7,694 bases of DNA from Opitutales bacterium UBA2995 (GCA_002346535.1 DDZZ01000075.1:43281-50974), one strand, 5' to 3'; positions 1 through 7,694 are shown, numbered from the stretch's first letter. Notes: generated by a model from the sequence alone, not told the origin. Made by a program: numbers and translations.

Positions 1-56
1 AGAGCGCGTCCTTGGTAAGGACGAGGTCGGCGGTTCAAATCCGCTCGAGGGCTCCA
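1..56 (+). tRNA. tRNA-Thr (anticodon GGT), 5' end outside the window
   Basis: The 3' part of a transfer RNA is visible. The anticodon stem is CGTCC (7-11) paired with GGACG (19-23) around the 7-nt loop TTGGTAA, giving anticodon GGT at 14-16 (threonine). The variable loop is AGGTC (24-28). The T-arm is GGCGG / TTCAAAT / CCGCT (29-45) with one G.U pair. The 3' acceptor strand CGAGGGC (46-52), discriminator T53 and an encoded CCA (54-56) complete it. The 5' acceptor strand and most of the D-arm lie upstream of the window. A GGT-anticodon tRNA-Thr immediately before tuf is the same arrangement as thrT-tufB in E. coli, so co-transcription with tuf is likely. Confidence 0.95.
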
Positions 57-115
57 TTCAAGAGCAGAATCAAAGTCTATATCACTATTAATCAAACCTT
101 TATCGAACACCGCCC
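57..115 (+). other. tRNA-Thr to tuf spacer, no Shine-Dalgarno
   Basis: This 59-nt leader separates the tRNA-Thr CCA end from the tuf ATG. It is A/T-rich up to about position 105 and ends in a C-rich stretch directly before the ATG. I see no AGGAG-like motif in the 20 nt before the start, no terminator and no convincing promoter. The tuf mRNA 5' end is therefore probably produced by tRNA processing from a longer transcript (inference). Confidence 0.5.
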
Positions 116-1306
116 ATGGCTAAGGGAACCTTCGAAAGAACCAAACCGCACGTAAATGTCGGAACCATCGGTCACGTTGACCACGGTAAAACGACTCTGA
201 CAACAGCTATCTTAAAAGTTCAGTCTGACAAAGACCTCGCTGAATTTAAGTCATACGCAGACATCGCCAAAGGCGGTACCGTGCGGGATGAATCCAAAAT
301 TGTTACGATTGCTGTCGCTCACGTTGAATACGAGTCAGAAAACCGGCACTATGCACACGTCGACTGCCCAGGACACGCCGACTTCGTTAAAAACATGATC
401 ACCGGTGCCGCCCAAATGGATGGCGCTATTCTTGTTGTTAGTGCTGCCGACGGACCCATGCCGCAGACTCGTGAGCACATCCTTTTGGCCCGTCAGGTCG
501 GCGTGCCGAATATTGTGGTTTTCCTAAACAAAGTCGACCTGATTGATGACGAGGAGCTTCTTGAACTCGTGGACATGGAAGTGCGTGAGTTGCTTTCCAA
601 GTACGAATTCGACGGGGATGGCATTTCTGTTATTCGTGGCTCAGCTACGGCCGCTATGGACGGTAAGCAGGAAGGTTTAGATGCAATCCAGCAACTGTTG
701 GATGCTGTCGACAGCGACATTCCGGAGCCCGTTCGAGATATCGATCAGCCTTTCCTTATGTCCATCGAGGATGTATTCTCCATCACAGGACGTGGCACGG
801 TTGTAACCGGTCGTATCGAGCGCGGCATCGTCAAAGTGGGTGACACCATTGAGATTGTCGGATTGAAGGAAACTCAGTCCACCGTGGTTACCGGCGTGGA
901 GATGTTCCGTAAGCTCCTCGACCAAGGTCAAGCAGGGGATAACGTGGGTGTTCTTCTCCGCGGTGTTGATAAGACTGCCGTTCAGCGGGGTCAAGTTCTC
1001 GCTGCCCCGGGATCTATTAATCCCCACACGAAGGGTAAGGCTGAAATCTATGTTCTGAGTAAGGACGAAGGTGGCCGCCACACGCCTTTCTTCGACGGTT
1101 ACCGTCCGCAGTTTTATTTCCGAACCACTGATGTAACCGGTGATGTCAAACTCCCGGATGGTGTTGAGATGGTAATGCCTGGCGATAACCTCGGCCTGGA
1201 CGTTAACCTTAATAAGCCAATCGCTATGGAAAAAGGCCAACGTTTCGCTATCCGTGAAGGTGGCCGAACCATTGGTGCCGGTCGCATCACCGAAATCATC
1301 GAATAA
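116..1306 (+). CDS. tuf: Elongation factor Tu
   Basis: EF-Tu is the GTPase that delivers aminoacyl-tRNA to the ribosomal A site. The 396-residue product is two longer than E. coli EF-Tu and begins MAKGTFERTKPHVNVGTIGHVDHGKTT. The G domain shows the P-loop GHVDHGKT (19-26), G3 DCPGHAD (83-89, with His87 matching the catalytic histidine), G4 NKVD (138-141) and G5 GSA (175-177). Domains 2 and 3 carry GRGTVVTGRIERG, GVEMFRKLL, KDEGGRHTPFF, YRPQFYFRTTDVTG and the C-terminal FAIREGGRTIGAG. Switch I is odd: instead of the usual EEKARGITINTSHVEY it reads RDESKIVTIAVAHVEY (57-72), two residues longer overall. The Mg-binding threonine is kept as Thr64, but the R-G before it is replaced by K-I. The ATG at 116 is chosen because the N-terminus aligns residue for residue with the family, although no Shine-Dalgarno precedes it. 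It lies between two tRNA genes. Confidence 0.98.
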   Translation: MAKGTFERTKPHVNVGTIGHVDHGKTTLTTAILKVQSDKDLAEFKSYADIAKGGTVRDESKIVTIAVAHVEYESENRHYAHVDCPGHADFVKNMITGAAQMDGAILVVSAADGPMPQTREHILLARQVGVPNIVVFLNKVDLIDDEELLELVDMEVRELLSKYEFDGDGISVIRGSATAAMDGKQEGLDAIQQLLDAVDSDIPEPVRDIDQPFLMSIEDVFSITGRGTVVTGRIERGIVKVGDTIEIVGLKETQSTVVTGVEMFRKLLDQGQAGDNVGVLLRGVDKTAVQRGQVLAAPGSINPHTKGKAEIYVLSKDEGGRHTPFFDGYRPQFYFRTTDVTGDVKLPDGVEMVMPGDNLGLDVNLNKPIAMEKGQRFAIREGGRTIGAGRITEIIE

Positions 1307-1325
1307 ATTTACAAACCCTTTCAAC

Positions 1326-1361
1326 TGGGCCGGGGGCTTGCTAAAACGGGTTCCCGGCTTA
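1326..1361 (+). other. Strong G.U-rich RNA hairpin in tuf-tRNA-Trp spacer
   Basis: Positions 1326-1340 can pair with 1347-1361 around the 6-nt loop CTAAAA. The core is GCCGGG (1329-1334) with CCCGGC (1353-1358). It is extended on both sides by several G.U pairs plus C-G, G-C and U-A pairs, so the hairpin is stable only in plus-strand RNA. No T-run follows (next is ACCTGTC), so it does not fit a standard intrinsic terminator. It begins 20 nt after the tuf stop and ends 23 nt before tRNA-Trp. Its role could be mRNA 3'-end protection, processing or partial termination. The rest of the spacer (1362-1384) is A/T-rich. Confidence 0.55.
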
Positions 1362-1384
1362 CCTGTCTAATTTGATAATTTAAT

Positions 1385-1460
1385 AGGACAGTAGCTCAAT
1401 TGGTAGAGTAGCGGTCTCCAAAACCGTCGGTTGGGGGTTCGAGTCCCTCCTGTCCTGCCA
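1385..1460 (+). tRNA. tRNA-Trp (anticodon CCA)
   Basis: This is a complete 76-nt cloverleaf. The acceptor stem AGGACAG (1385-1391) pairs perfectly with CTGTCCT (1450-1456), followed by discriminator G1457 and encoded CCA (1458-1460). The D-arm contains the AATTGGTAG loop sequence. The anticodon stem is GCGGT / ACCGT around CTCCAAA, giving anticodon CCA at 1418-1420 (tryptophan). The T-loop is TTCGAGT. A tRNA-Trp directly before secE is common in bacterial secE-nusG loci. In many of those rpmG also sits beside it, but there is no room for rpmG here. Confidence 0.98.
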
Positions 1461-1471
1461 ATAAATTTAAC

Positions 1472-1678
1472 ATGAAAAATCCATTCCGCAGCATCCGAAT
1501 CTTTTGGGGTGAAATGATCACTGAGCTTAAGAAGGCTTCGTGGCCTTCTTTGAAAGAGCTGCGTGAATCGACTGTTGTAGTGCTCGTTGCGGTACTTATT
1601 TTGGGCGCATTTATCGGGATCGCAGATTTTTCTCTATTTCAGGTTGTTAATTTGTTCACAGATTGGGTGGGGGGCTAA
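1472..1678 (+). CDS. secE: Preprotein translocase subunit SecE
   Basis: SecE is the small essential subunit of the SecYEG membrane channel; it clamps SecY. The 68-residue product has the usual short bacterial form: an N-terminal amphipathic segment (RSIRIFWGEMITELKKASWPSLKEL, about residues 7-31) with the family hallmark of ELKK followed by WPS, then one transmembrane helix (about 34-56, STVVVLVAVLILGAFIGIADF) and a short tail. The start ATG lies only 11 nt after the CCA end of tRNA-Trp and has no Shine-Dalgarno; the preceding bases are A/T-rich. The gene ends 14 nt before the nusG start, so the two are almost certainly co-transcribed, as in most bacteria. If the tRNA is cut out of the precursor, the secE message would have a very short 5' leader. 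Confidence 0.95.
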   Translation: MKNPFRSIRIFWGEMITELKKASWPSLKELRESTVVVLVAVLILGAFIGIADFSLFQVVNLFTDWVGG

Positions 1679-1683
1679 ATAGC

Positions 1684-1687
1684 GGAG
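1684..1687 (+). promoter_or_regulatory. Shine-Dalgarno of nusG; decides its start
   Basis: GGAG at 1684-1687 lies 2 nt before an ATG at 1690 and 5 nt before a second ATG at 1693. The 5-nt spacing is more usual, so 1693 is preferred. An upstream in-frame TTG at 1663 would lie inside secE and has no ribosome-binding site. Confidence 0.6.
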
Positions 1688-1692
1688 TTATG

Positions 1693-2262
1693 ATGGATAC
1701 CGCCAATTACAACGCCGAATGGTATGTGTTGCAGACCCTTTCCAACAAGGAGTCCCGGGCGAAAACGTACTTAGACAAATATAAGAAACAGGAAGAAATG
1801 GAGGAATTTCTCCTGGACGTTCTTCTGCCCACCGAAACAGTTTCTGAAGTTAAAAAGGGCAAAAAGACAAGTAAGACCCGCAAATTATACCCGGGTTATG
1901 TCTTTGTGCGGATGAAGCTTTATGATGAGAATTCAATTCTCCTTAACAAGCCCTACTATTTTATTAAGGGTGCCACCGGAGTCATAGGTTTTGTAGGTGG
2001 GGATAACCCCAGTCCGCTCAAAAAAGAAGAAATTGATCGAATTATCTCCCAGGTAAAGGAAGCCGAAGGCAAGGAAGTGCCAAAGGTTGCCCATGAGATA
2101 GGCGAGGAGGTCAAAATTACCGATGGTCCTTTCCTCAACCTGAATGGAAAAATTGACGAAATCGATCCGGAGAAAGGCAAACTGAAGGTTTCAGTCTCCA
2201 TCTTCGGTCGTTTTACACCGGTCGAGCTCGAGTATTGGCAGGTGGAAAAAAATACCGACTAA
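1693..2262 (+). CDS. nusG: Transcription termination/antitermination factor NusG
   Basis: NusG binds the RNA polymerase clamp through its NGN domain, and Rho or ribosomal S10 through its KOW domain, so it affects pausing, termination and transcription-translation coupling. The 189-residue product (190 if the ATG at 1690 is used) starts with the NGN motif AEWYVLQTLSNKE (about 8-20) and contains the signature RKLYPGYVFVRM. It ends with a KOW domain in which GEEVKITDGPFLNLNG is followed by KLKVSVSIFGRFTPVELEYWQVEK, close to the E. coli NusG C-terminus. This identifies general NusG rather than a specialised paralogue such as RfaH. A short Lys-rich stretch (KKGKKTSKTRK) precedes the signature. A preceding GGAG supports the start. 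It lies between secE (14-nt gap) and rplK (6-nt gap), the standard position. Confidence 0.97.
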   Translation: MDTANYNAEWYVLQTLSNKESRAKTYLDKYKKQEEMEEFLLDVLLPTETVSEVKKGKKTSKTRKLYPGYVFVRMKLYDENSILLNKPYYFIKGATGVIGFVGGDNPSPLKKEEIDRIISQVKEAEGKEVPKVAHEIGEEVKITDGPFLNLNGKIDEIDPEKGKLKVSVSIFGRFTPVELEYWQVEKNTD

Positions 2263-2268
2263 AGCTAA

Positions 2269-2694
2269 ATGGCTAAGAAAATAACAGGAACAATACGTTT
2301 ACAACTCCCTGCCGGTGCGGCGAATCCTGCACCTCCTGTGGGCCCTGCGTTGGGCGCCGCAGGTGTTAATATAATGGGATTTTGTAAAGAGTTTAATGCA
2401 AAGACCAAGGATCAGGCGGGGCTCATTCTTCCGGTTGTTATCACTGTGTATGCAGACCGGTCTTTCACCTTTATTCTTAAGTCGCCACCCGCTGCCGTAT
2501 TGTTAAAGAAGGCCGCTGGATTGGCCAAAGGATCGGGTGAGCCGAATCGCGAAAAGGTGGGCAAGGTTACCCGCGCTCAACTGCTAGATATCGTGAAGAC
2601 CAAACAAAATGACCTCAACGCCAGGGACGACGATGCCGCAATTAATATCATCGCCGGAACAGCTCGTAGCATGGGCATTGAGGTCGAAGGATAA
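2269..2694 (+). CDS. rplK: 50S ribosomal protein L11
   Basis: L11 binds the GTPase-associated region of 23S rRNA at the base of the L7/L12 stalk and contributes to factor binding; in other bacteria it is the site of thiopeptide action and of RelA activation. The 141-residue protein has the expected length. The N-terminal domain holds the family motif PAGAANPAPPVGPALG (about 14-29) with its prolines intact. The C-terminal RNA-binding domain contains GSGEPNREKVGKVT and ends with IIAGTARSMGIEVEG. The start ATG comes 6 nt after the nusG stop, with TAA codons at both sides of the gap and no Shine-Dalgarno, so translation may depend on coupling to nusG. Any L1-binding operator for this operon would have to overlap the nusG 3' end; I could not identify one. 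Confidence 0.98.
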   Translation: MAKKITGTIRLQLPAGAANPAPPVGPALGAAGVNIMGFCKEFNAKTKDQAGLILPVVITVYADRSFTFILKSPPAAVLLKKAAGLAKGSGEPNREKVGKVTRAQLLDIVKTKQNDLNARDDDAAINIIAGTARSMGIEVEG

Positions 2695-2700
2695 TTTATT

Positions 2701-2706
2701 GAGGAG
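2701..2706 (+). promoter_or_regulatory. Shine-Dalgarno of rplA
   Basis: GAGGAG lies 6 nt before the rplA ATG at 2713. It is one of only three clear ribosome-binding sites in the window and fixes the start of L1. Confidence 0.85.
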
Positions 2707-2712
2707 TTTTTT

Positions 2713-3411
2713 ATGCCTAAATACAGTAAACGATTTACTACTGCTTCCGAGAAGGTGGATGTGCTGAAACGCTACTCACTGGATGAAGCGATTTCTATTT
2801 TACAGGATTTTCCGCAAGCCAAGTTCGACGAAACAGTGGAGCTTTCCTTTCGCCTGGGGGTTGATCCGCGGCAAAGTGATCAAATGATTCGCGGTACCGT
2901 CTCTCTGCCCAATGGAAGTGGCAAAAAAGTGACCGTAGCGGTTTTCACCGAAGATGAAAAAGCTGCGCTCGACGCCGGAGCCGATTACGCAGGACTAAAA
3001 GAGTTGATTGCCAAGGTCCAAGGCGGGTGGATGGAATTTGATGTGGCTGTTGCGACTCCTGCTGCCATGAAGGAAGTGCGGGTCATCGCTCGTATCCTTG
3101 GACCCCGGGGATTAATGCCTAATCCGAAATCGGGAACCGTCACTGACGATATTGCCAAAGCCATTAACGAGGTGAAGTCTGGTCGAGTAGAATACAAAAT
3201 GGATAAAACGGCAAATATAGGAGTACCCGTGGGCAAGCGCTCTTTCGAGGCCGATAAAATTAAAGAAAATATTGAAACGGTTATTCAGAAAGTGGTTAAA
3301 GCTAAACCTACTAGTTTCCGCGGCCGTTATTTAGTGAATGTATCAGTCTCCTCAACCATGAGTCCTGGCGTGGCCGTGGATCCTTCCCAATACATTGACA
3401 TTGAGTCCTAA
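2713..3411 (+). CDS. rplA: 50S ribosomal protein L1
   Basis: L1 forms the mobile stalk beside the ribosomal E site and helps release deacylated tRNA. In many bacteria it also represses its own rplKA mRNA. The 232-residue product matches the usual length. It begins MPKYSKRF and contains the family landmarks RLGVDPRQSDQMIRGTVSLPNG (about 48-69), the signature ILGPRGLMPNPKSGTV (about 128-143), GRVEYKMDKTANIGVPVGK and a C-terminal FRGRYLVNVSVSSTMSPG. The GAGGAG upstream supports the ATG at 2713. It follows rplK by 18 nt and precedes rplJ by 12 nt, so rplK-rplA-rplJ is tightly packed. Nothing unusual is seen in the protein. Confidence 0.98.
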   Translation: MPKYSKRFTTASEKVDVLKRYSLDEAISILQDFPQAKFDETVELSFRLGVDPRQSDQMIRGTVSLPNGSGKKVTVAVFTEDEKAALDAGADYAGLKELIAKVQGGWMEFDVAVATPAAMKEVRVIARILGPRGLMPNPKSGTVTDDIAKAINEVKSGRVEYKMDKTANIGVPVGKRSFEADKIKENIETVIQKVVKAKPTSFRGRYLVNVSVSSTMSPGVAVDPSQYIDIES

Positions 3412-3423
3412 TTCATTTTCCAA

Positions 3424-3942
3424 ATGAGAGCTGAAAAACAATTCTTGGTAGACGAAGTCTCCAATCACCTTGAAAAATCGGATTACGTGTTCTTGACGAA
3501 CTACGAGCGGATTACCGTGGAAGAAACAACCGCGCTGCGCGACGAACTTTCCAAGCGAGGCGCGGAGTTCCATGTGGTCAAAAATAGCATCCTGGATGTG
3601 GCCGCTAAAGACCGGGAACTACCTGAGCTTGCAGCATGGCTGGCTGGTCCCACTGCCATAGTCGTAGGTGGAGATGATCCCTCAGGTGTGGCCAAAGCCC
3701 TTCGCAAATTTTGCAAAGCCAAGGAAAAGAACGATATCAAGGTTGGAGTGCTCGACAACAAGACGCTTCAGGAGGATGACATTAAGATTCTTGCCGATCT
3801 GCCCGGAATTGAGGCTCTCAAGGCTCAATTATTGGGACTTTTGAACACTCCGGCCACCAAAATGGTCTCTGTCTTGAACGCGGTGCCCTCCAGCATCGTC
3901 AATGTACTGCAAGCACGTGCCGAACAGGAAGAAAAAAATTAA
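3424..3942 (+). CDS. rplJ: 50S ribosomal protein L10
   Basis: L10 anchors the L7/L12 dimers to the large subunit and binds 23S rRNA with L11. The 172-residue product is typical in length. The N-terminal globular part begins MRAEKQFLVDEVSNHL and includes the conserved LTNYERITVEETTALRDEL and HVVKNSIL segments, followed by LAGPTAIVVGGDDP. The C-terminal helix (about 133-172, LKAQLLGLLNTPATKMVSVLNAVPSSIVNVLQARAEQ) is the region that carries L7/L12 dimers. The start lies 12 nt after the rplA stop in an A/T-rich context without a Shine-Dalgarno. In E. coli and B. subtilis an L10-binding leader precedes rplJ; here such a leader would have to overlap rplA, so this control may be absent or relocated (inference). 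Confidence 0.97.
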   Translation: MRAEKQFLVDEVSNHLEKSDYVFLTNYERITVEETTALRDELSKRGAEFHVVKNSILDVAAKDRELPELAAWLAGPTAIVVGGDDPSGVAKALRKFCKAKEKNDIKVGVLDNKTLQEDDIKILADLPGIEALKAQLLGLLNTPATKMVSVLNAVPSSIVNVLQARAEQEEKN

Positions 3943-4063
3943 CTTTTTAGCATTTCGGATCCTATCCGGATATTCAAACCATATAAACTAATTCAAAAGG
4001 TTGAGTAGGAGATTTCTCTTAAACGTTTCCTTTCGGAAATACTAGTCAACCAAGGAGTTAACA
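3943..4063 (+). promoter_or_regulatory. 121-nt rplJ-rplL spacer, probable structured rplL leader
   Basis: No gene is present. Two small hairpins can form: 3954-3960 with 3964-3970 (core CGGAT / ATCCG, 3-nt loop) and TTTCC 4026-4030 with GGAAA 4035-4039 (loop TTTC). Bases 4027-4032 can alternatively pair with the rplL Shine-Dalgarno (4052-4057). A TATAAA occurs at 3982-3987 but has no plausible -35 box at the right distance. There is no terminator. A separate leader would suit the need to make several L7/L12 copies per ribosome (inference). Confidence 0.45.
4052..4057 (+). promoter_or_regulatory. Shine-Dalgarno of rplL
   Basis: AAGGAG ends 6 nt before the rplL ATG at 4064. It is the strongest ribosome-binding site in the window, in keeping with the need for excess L7/L12. 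Confidence 0.9.
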
Positions 4064-4453
4064 ATGTCTGATATCACTAAAGATCAAGTAATCGATTGGC
4101 TTTCCGGCCAATCCGTCGTCGAAATTGCCACGCTCGTTAAAGACCTCGAGGAAAAATGGGGTGTAAGCGCAGCCGCGCCCGTAGCGGTTGCTGCCGCTCC
4201 AGGAGGTGGCGGGGGAGGAGACGACGCTCCAGCAGAAGAGCAAACTGAATTCGATGTTATCTTCGCCGGTCCCGGAGATAACAAGATTGCTTCAATTAAG
4301 GAAGTCCGCGCCATCACCGGACTTGGCTTGAAAGAAGCGAAAGACCTCGTTGAAAGTGCGCCCAAACCCGTCAAGGAAGGTGTCACAAAGGAAGAGGCAG
4401 AAGAAGTTCAAAAGAAGCTCGAAGCTGCAGGTGCTAAAGTCGAAATCAAATAA
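4064..4453 (+). CDS. rplL: 50S ribosomal protein L7/L12
   Basis: L7/L12 is the multi-copy stalk protein that recruits and activates translational GTPases such as EF-Tu and EF-G. The 129-residue product has the N-terminal dimerisation helices (about 1-34, KDQVIDWLSGQSVVEIATLVKDLEEKWGV), a flexible Ala/Pro/Gly hinge (about 35-60) and the C-terminal factor-binding domain. That domain starts at TEFDVIF and contains KIASIKEVRAITGLGLKEAKDLVESAPKPVKEGV, with the conserved GLGLKEAK motif. The hinge is unusual in holding six consecutive glycines (47-52) followed by DD, where many bacteria have mainly Ala/Pro. The start is supported by AAGGAG 6 nt upstream. It is separated from rplJ by 121 nt and from rpoB by 142 nt that contain a probable attenuator. 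Confidence 0.98.
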   Translation: MSDITKDQVIDWLSGQSVVEIATLVKDLEEKWGVSAAAPVAVAAAPGGGGGGDDAPAEEQTEFDVIFAGPGDNKIASIKEVRAITGLGLKEAKDLVESAPKPVKEGVTKEEAEEVQKKLEAAGAKVEIK

Positions 4454-4481
4454 ACTGACTTTCTTTAATAACTGCTTTTCG

Positions 4482-4526
4482 AAGACCGATCAGACTTGGC
4501 TCTTCAGCCAAGTCTCCTGTCTTTTT
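4482..4526 (+). terminator. Hairpin plus T-run between rplL and rpoB, probable attenuator
   Basis: A perfect 10-bp stem AGACTTGGCT (4492-4501) / AGCCAAGTCT (4506-4515) closes a CTTC loop. After a short internal loop, AAGAC (4482-4486) can also pair with GTCTT (4519-4523), placing the base of the extended stem at the T-run 4522-4526. It sits 28 nt after the rplL stop. In E. coli the rplL-rpoB gap holds a partial terminator that lowers rpoBC expression relative to the ribosomal proteins; the same role is inferred here. Read-through must occur unless rpoB has its own promoter, and none is evident. Confidence 0.75.
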
Positions 4527-4540
4527 GTGCTTACAAACTG

Positions 4541-4595
4541 CCCCATCCCGGCCCATTAGTCCCACGAAATTACCACCGCCATCCCGGTAAAAAAC
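4541..4595 (+). promoter_or_regulatory. C-rich rpoB leader with a 9-bp direct repeat
   Basis: CCATCCCGG occurs at 4543-4551 and again at 4579-4587, 36 bp apart start to start. The stretch from 4541 to 4587 is roughly half C and poor in G. The second copy ends 8 nt before the rpoB ATG, where a Shine-Dalgarno would normally be, and none is present. The composition resembles a Rho-loading region, but function is unproven. Confidence 0.4.

Positions 4596-7694
<3,099 letters not shown>

Noticed and set aside
57..85. Possible tuf promoter (TTCAAG at 57-62, TATATC at 78-83)
   Set aside because: The spacer is only 15 bp and both boxes are weak; co-transcription with tRNA-Thr explains expression better.
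677..1324. 215-codon open frame on the minus strand across the 3' half of tuf
   Set aside because: It lies wholly antisense to EF-Tu, shows no recognisable domain, and is explained by codon bias of the highly expressed plus-strand gene.
1362..1391. CTGTC (1363-1367) upstream of tRNA-Trp can pair with its 5' acceptor strand, mimicking the 3' strand
   Set aside because: Only five Watson-Crick pairs plus a wobble, far weaker than the 7-bp acceptor stem; likely chance.
1663..1692. Upstream TTG start for nusG giving nine or ten extra residues
   Set aside because: It lies inside the secE coding sequence, lacks an SD, and adds a glycine-rich stretch not typical of NusG; ATG 1693 (or 1690) has GGAG upstream.
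3958..3990. Possible rplL promoter using TATAAA at 3982-3987
   Set aside because: No -35-like sequence occurs 16-18 bp upstream, and A/T-rich spacers produce such hexamers by chance.
4350..4559. 69-codon plus-strand open frame overlapping the rplL 3' end and the attenuator
   Set aside because: It starts inside rplL in another frame, has a Lys/Arg-rich shadow composition, and runs through the hairpin; no start signal is seen.

Overview
The window is one unbroken, all-plus-strand block of core translation and transcription genes from a bacterium. The order is tRNA-Thr(GGT) (5' end missing), tuf (EF-Tu), tRNA-Trp(CCA), secE, nusG, rplK (L11), rplA (L1), rplJ (L10), rplL (L7/L12), then rpoB (RNA polymerase beta), which runs off the right edge just inside its active-site GDKMAGRH motif. 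This is the classical tufB-secE-nusG-rplKAJL-rpoBC neighbourhood. All genes look intact and slow-evolving. I see no mobile element, CRISPR array, defence cassette or foreign insertion. The large minus-strand open frames are shadows of tuf, rplA and rpoB.

The probable host is a member of the PVC superphylum, most likely Verrucomicrobiota (Opitutae-like). This is inference: EF-Tu has a remodelled switch I that I associate from memory with that group, RpoB carries a long proteobacterial/PVC-type insertion before GDKMAGRH, and several highly expressed genes lack a Shine-Dalgarno (SD) sequence. I cannot confirm it without a search.

Region 1 (1-1460) is stable RNA plus EF-Tu. Threonyl-tRNA and tuf are followed by a spacer with a strong G.U-rich hairpin and then tRNA-Trp. 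Region 2 (1472-2262) is secE-nusG, with secE starting only 11 nt after the tRNA-Trp CCA end. Region 3 (2269-4453) is the ribosomal stalk and L1-stalk operon rplK-rplA-rplJ-rplL. rplJ follows rplA by only 12 nt, which leaves little room for a separate L10 leader, while rplL has its own 121-nt leader with small hairpins and a strong SD. Region 4 (4454-4595) is the rplL-rpoB spacer, with a perfect 10-bp hairpin leading to a T-run (a likely attenuator) and a C-rich stretch with a 9-bp direct repeat. Region 5 (4596-7694) is the first 1033 codons of rpoB.

The genes act together in gene expression: EF-Tu and the two tRNAs feed the ribosome; L11, L10 and L7/L12 form the GTPase-recruiting stalk on which EF-Tu works; L1 forms the E-site stalk; NusG links RNA polymerase to translation or Rho; SecE is part of the translocon. 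I found no undescribed multi-gene system. The most unusual signal is the EF-Tu switch I (effector loop), which departs from the near-universal RGITI motif.
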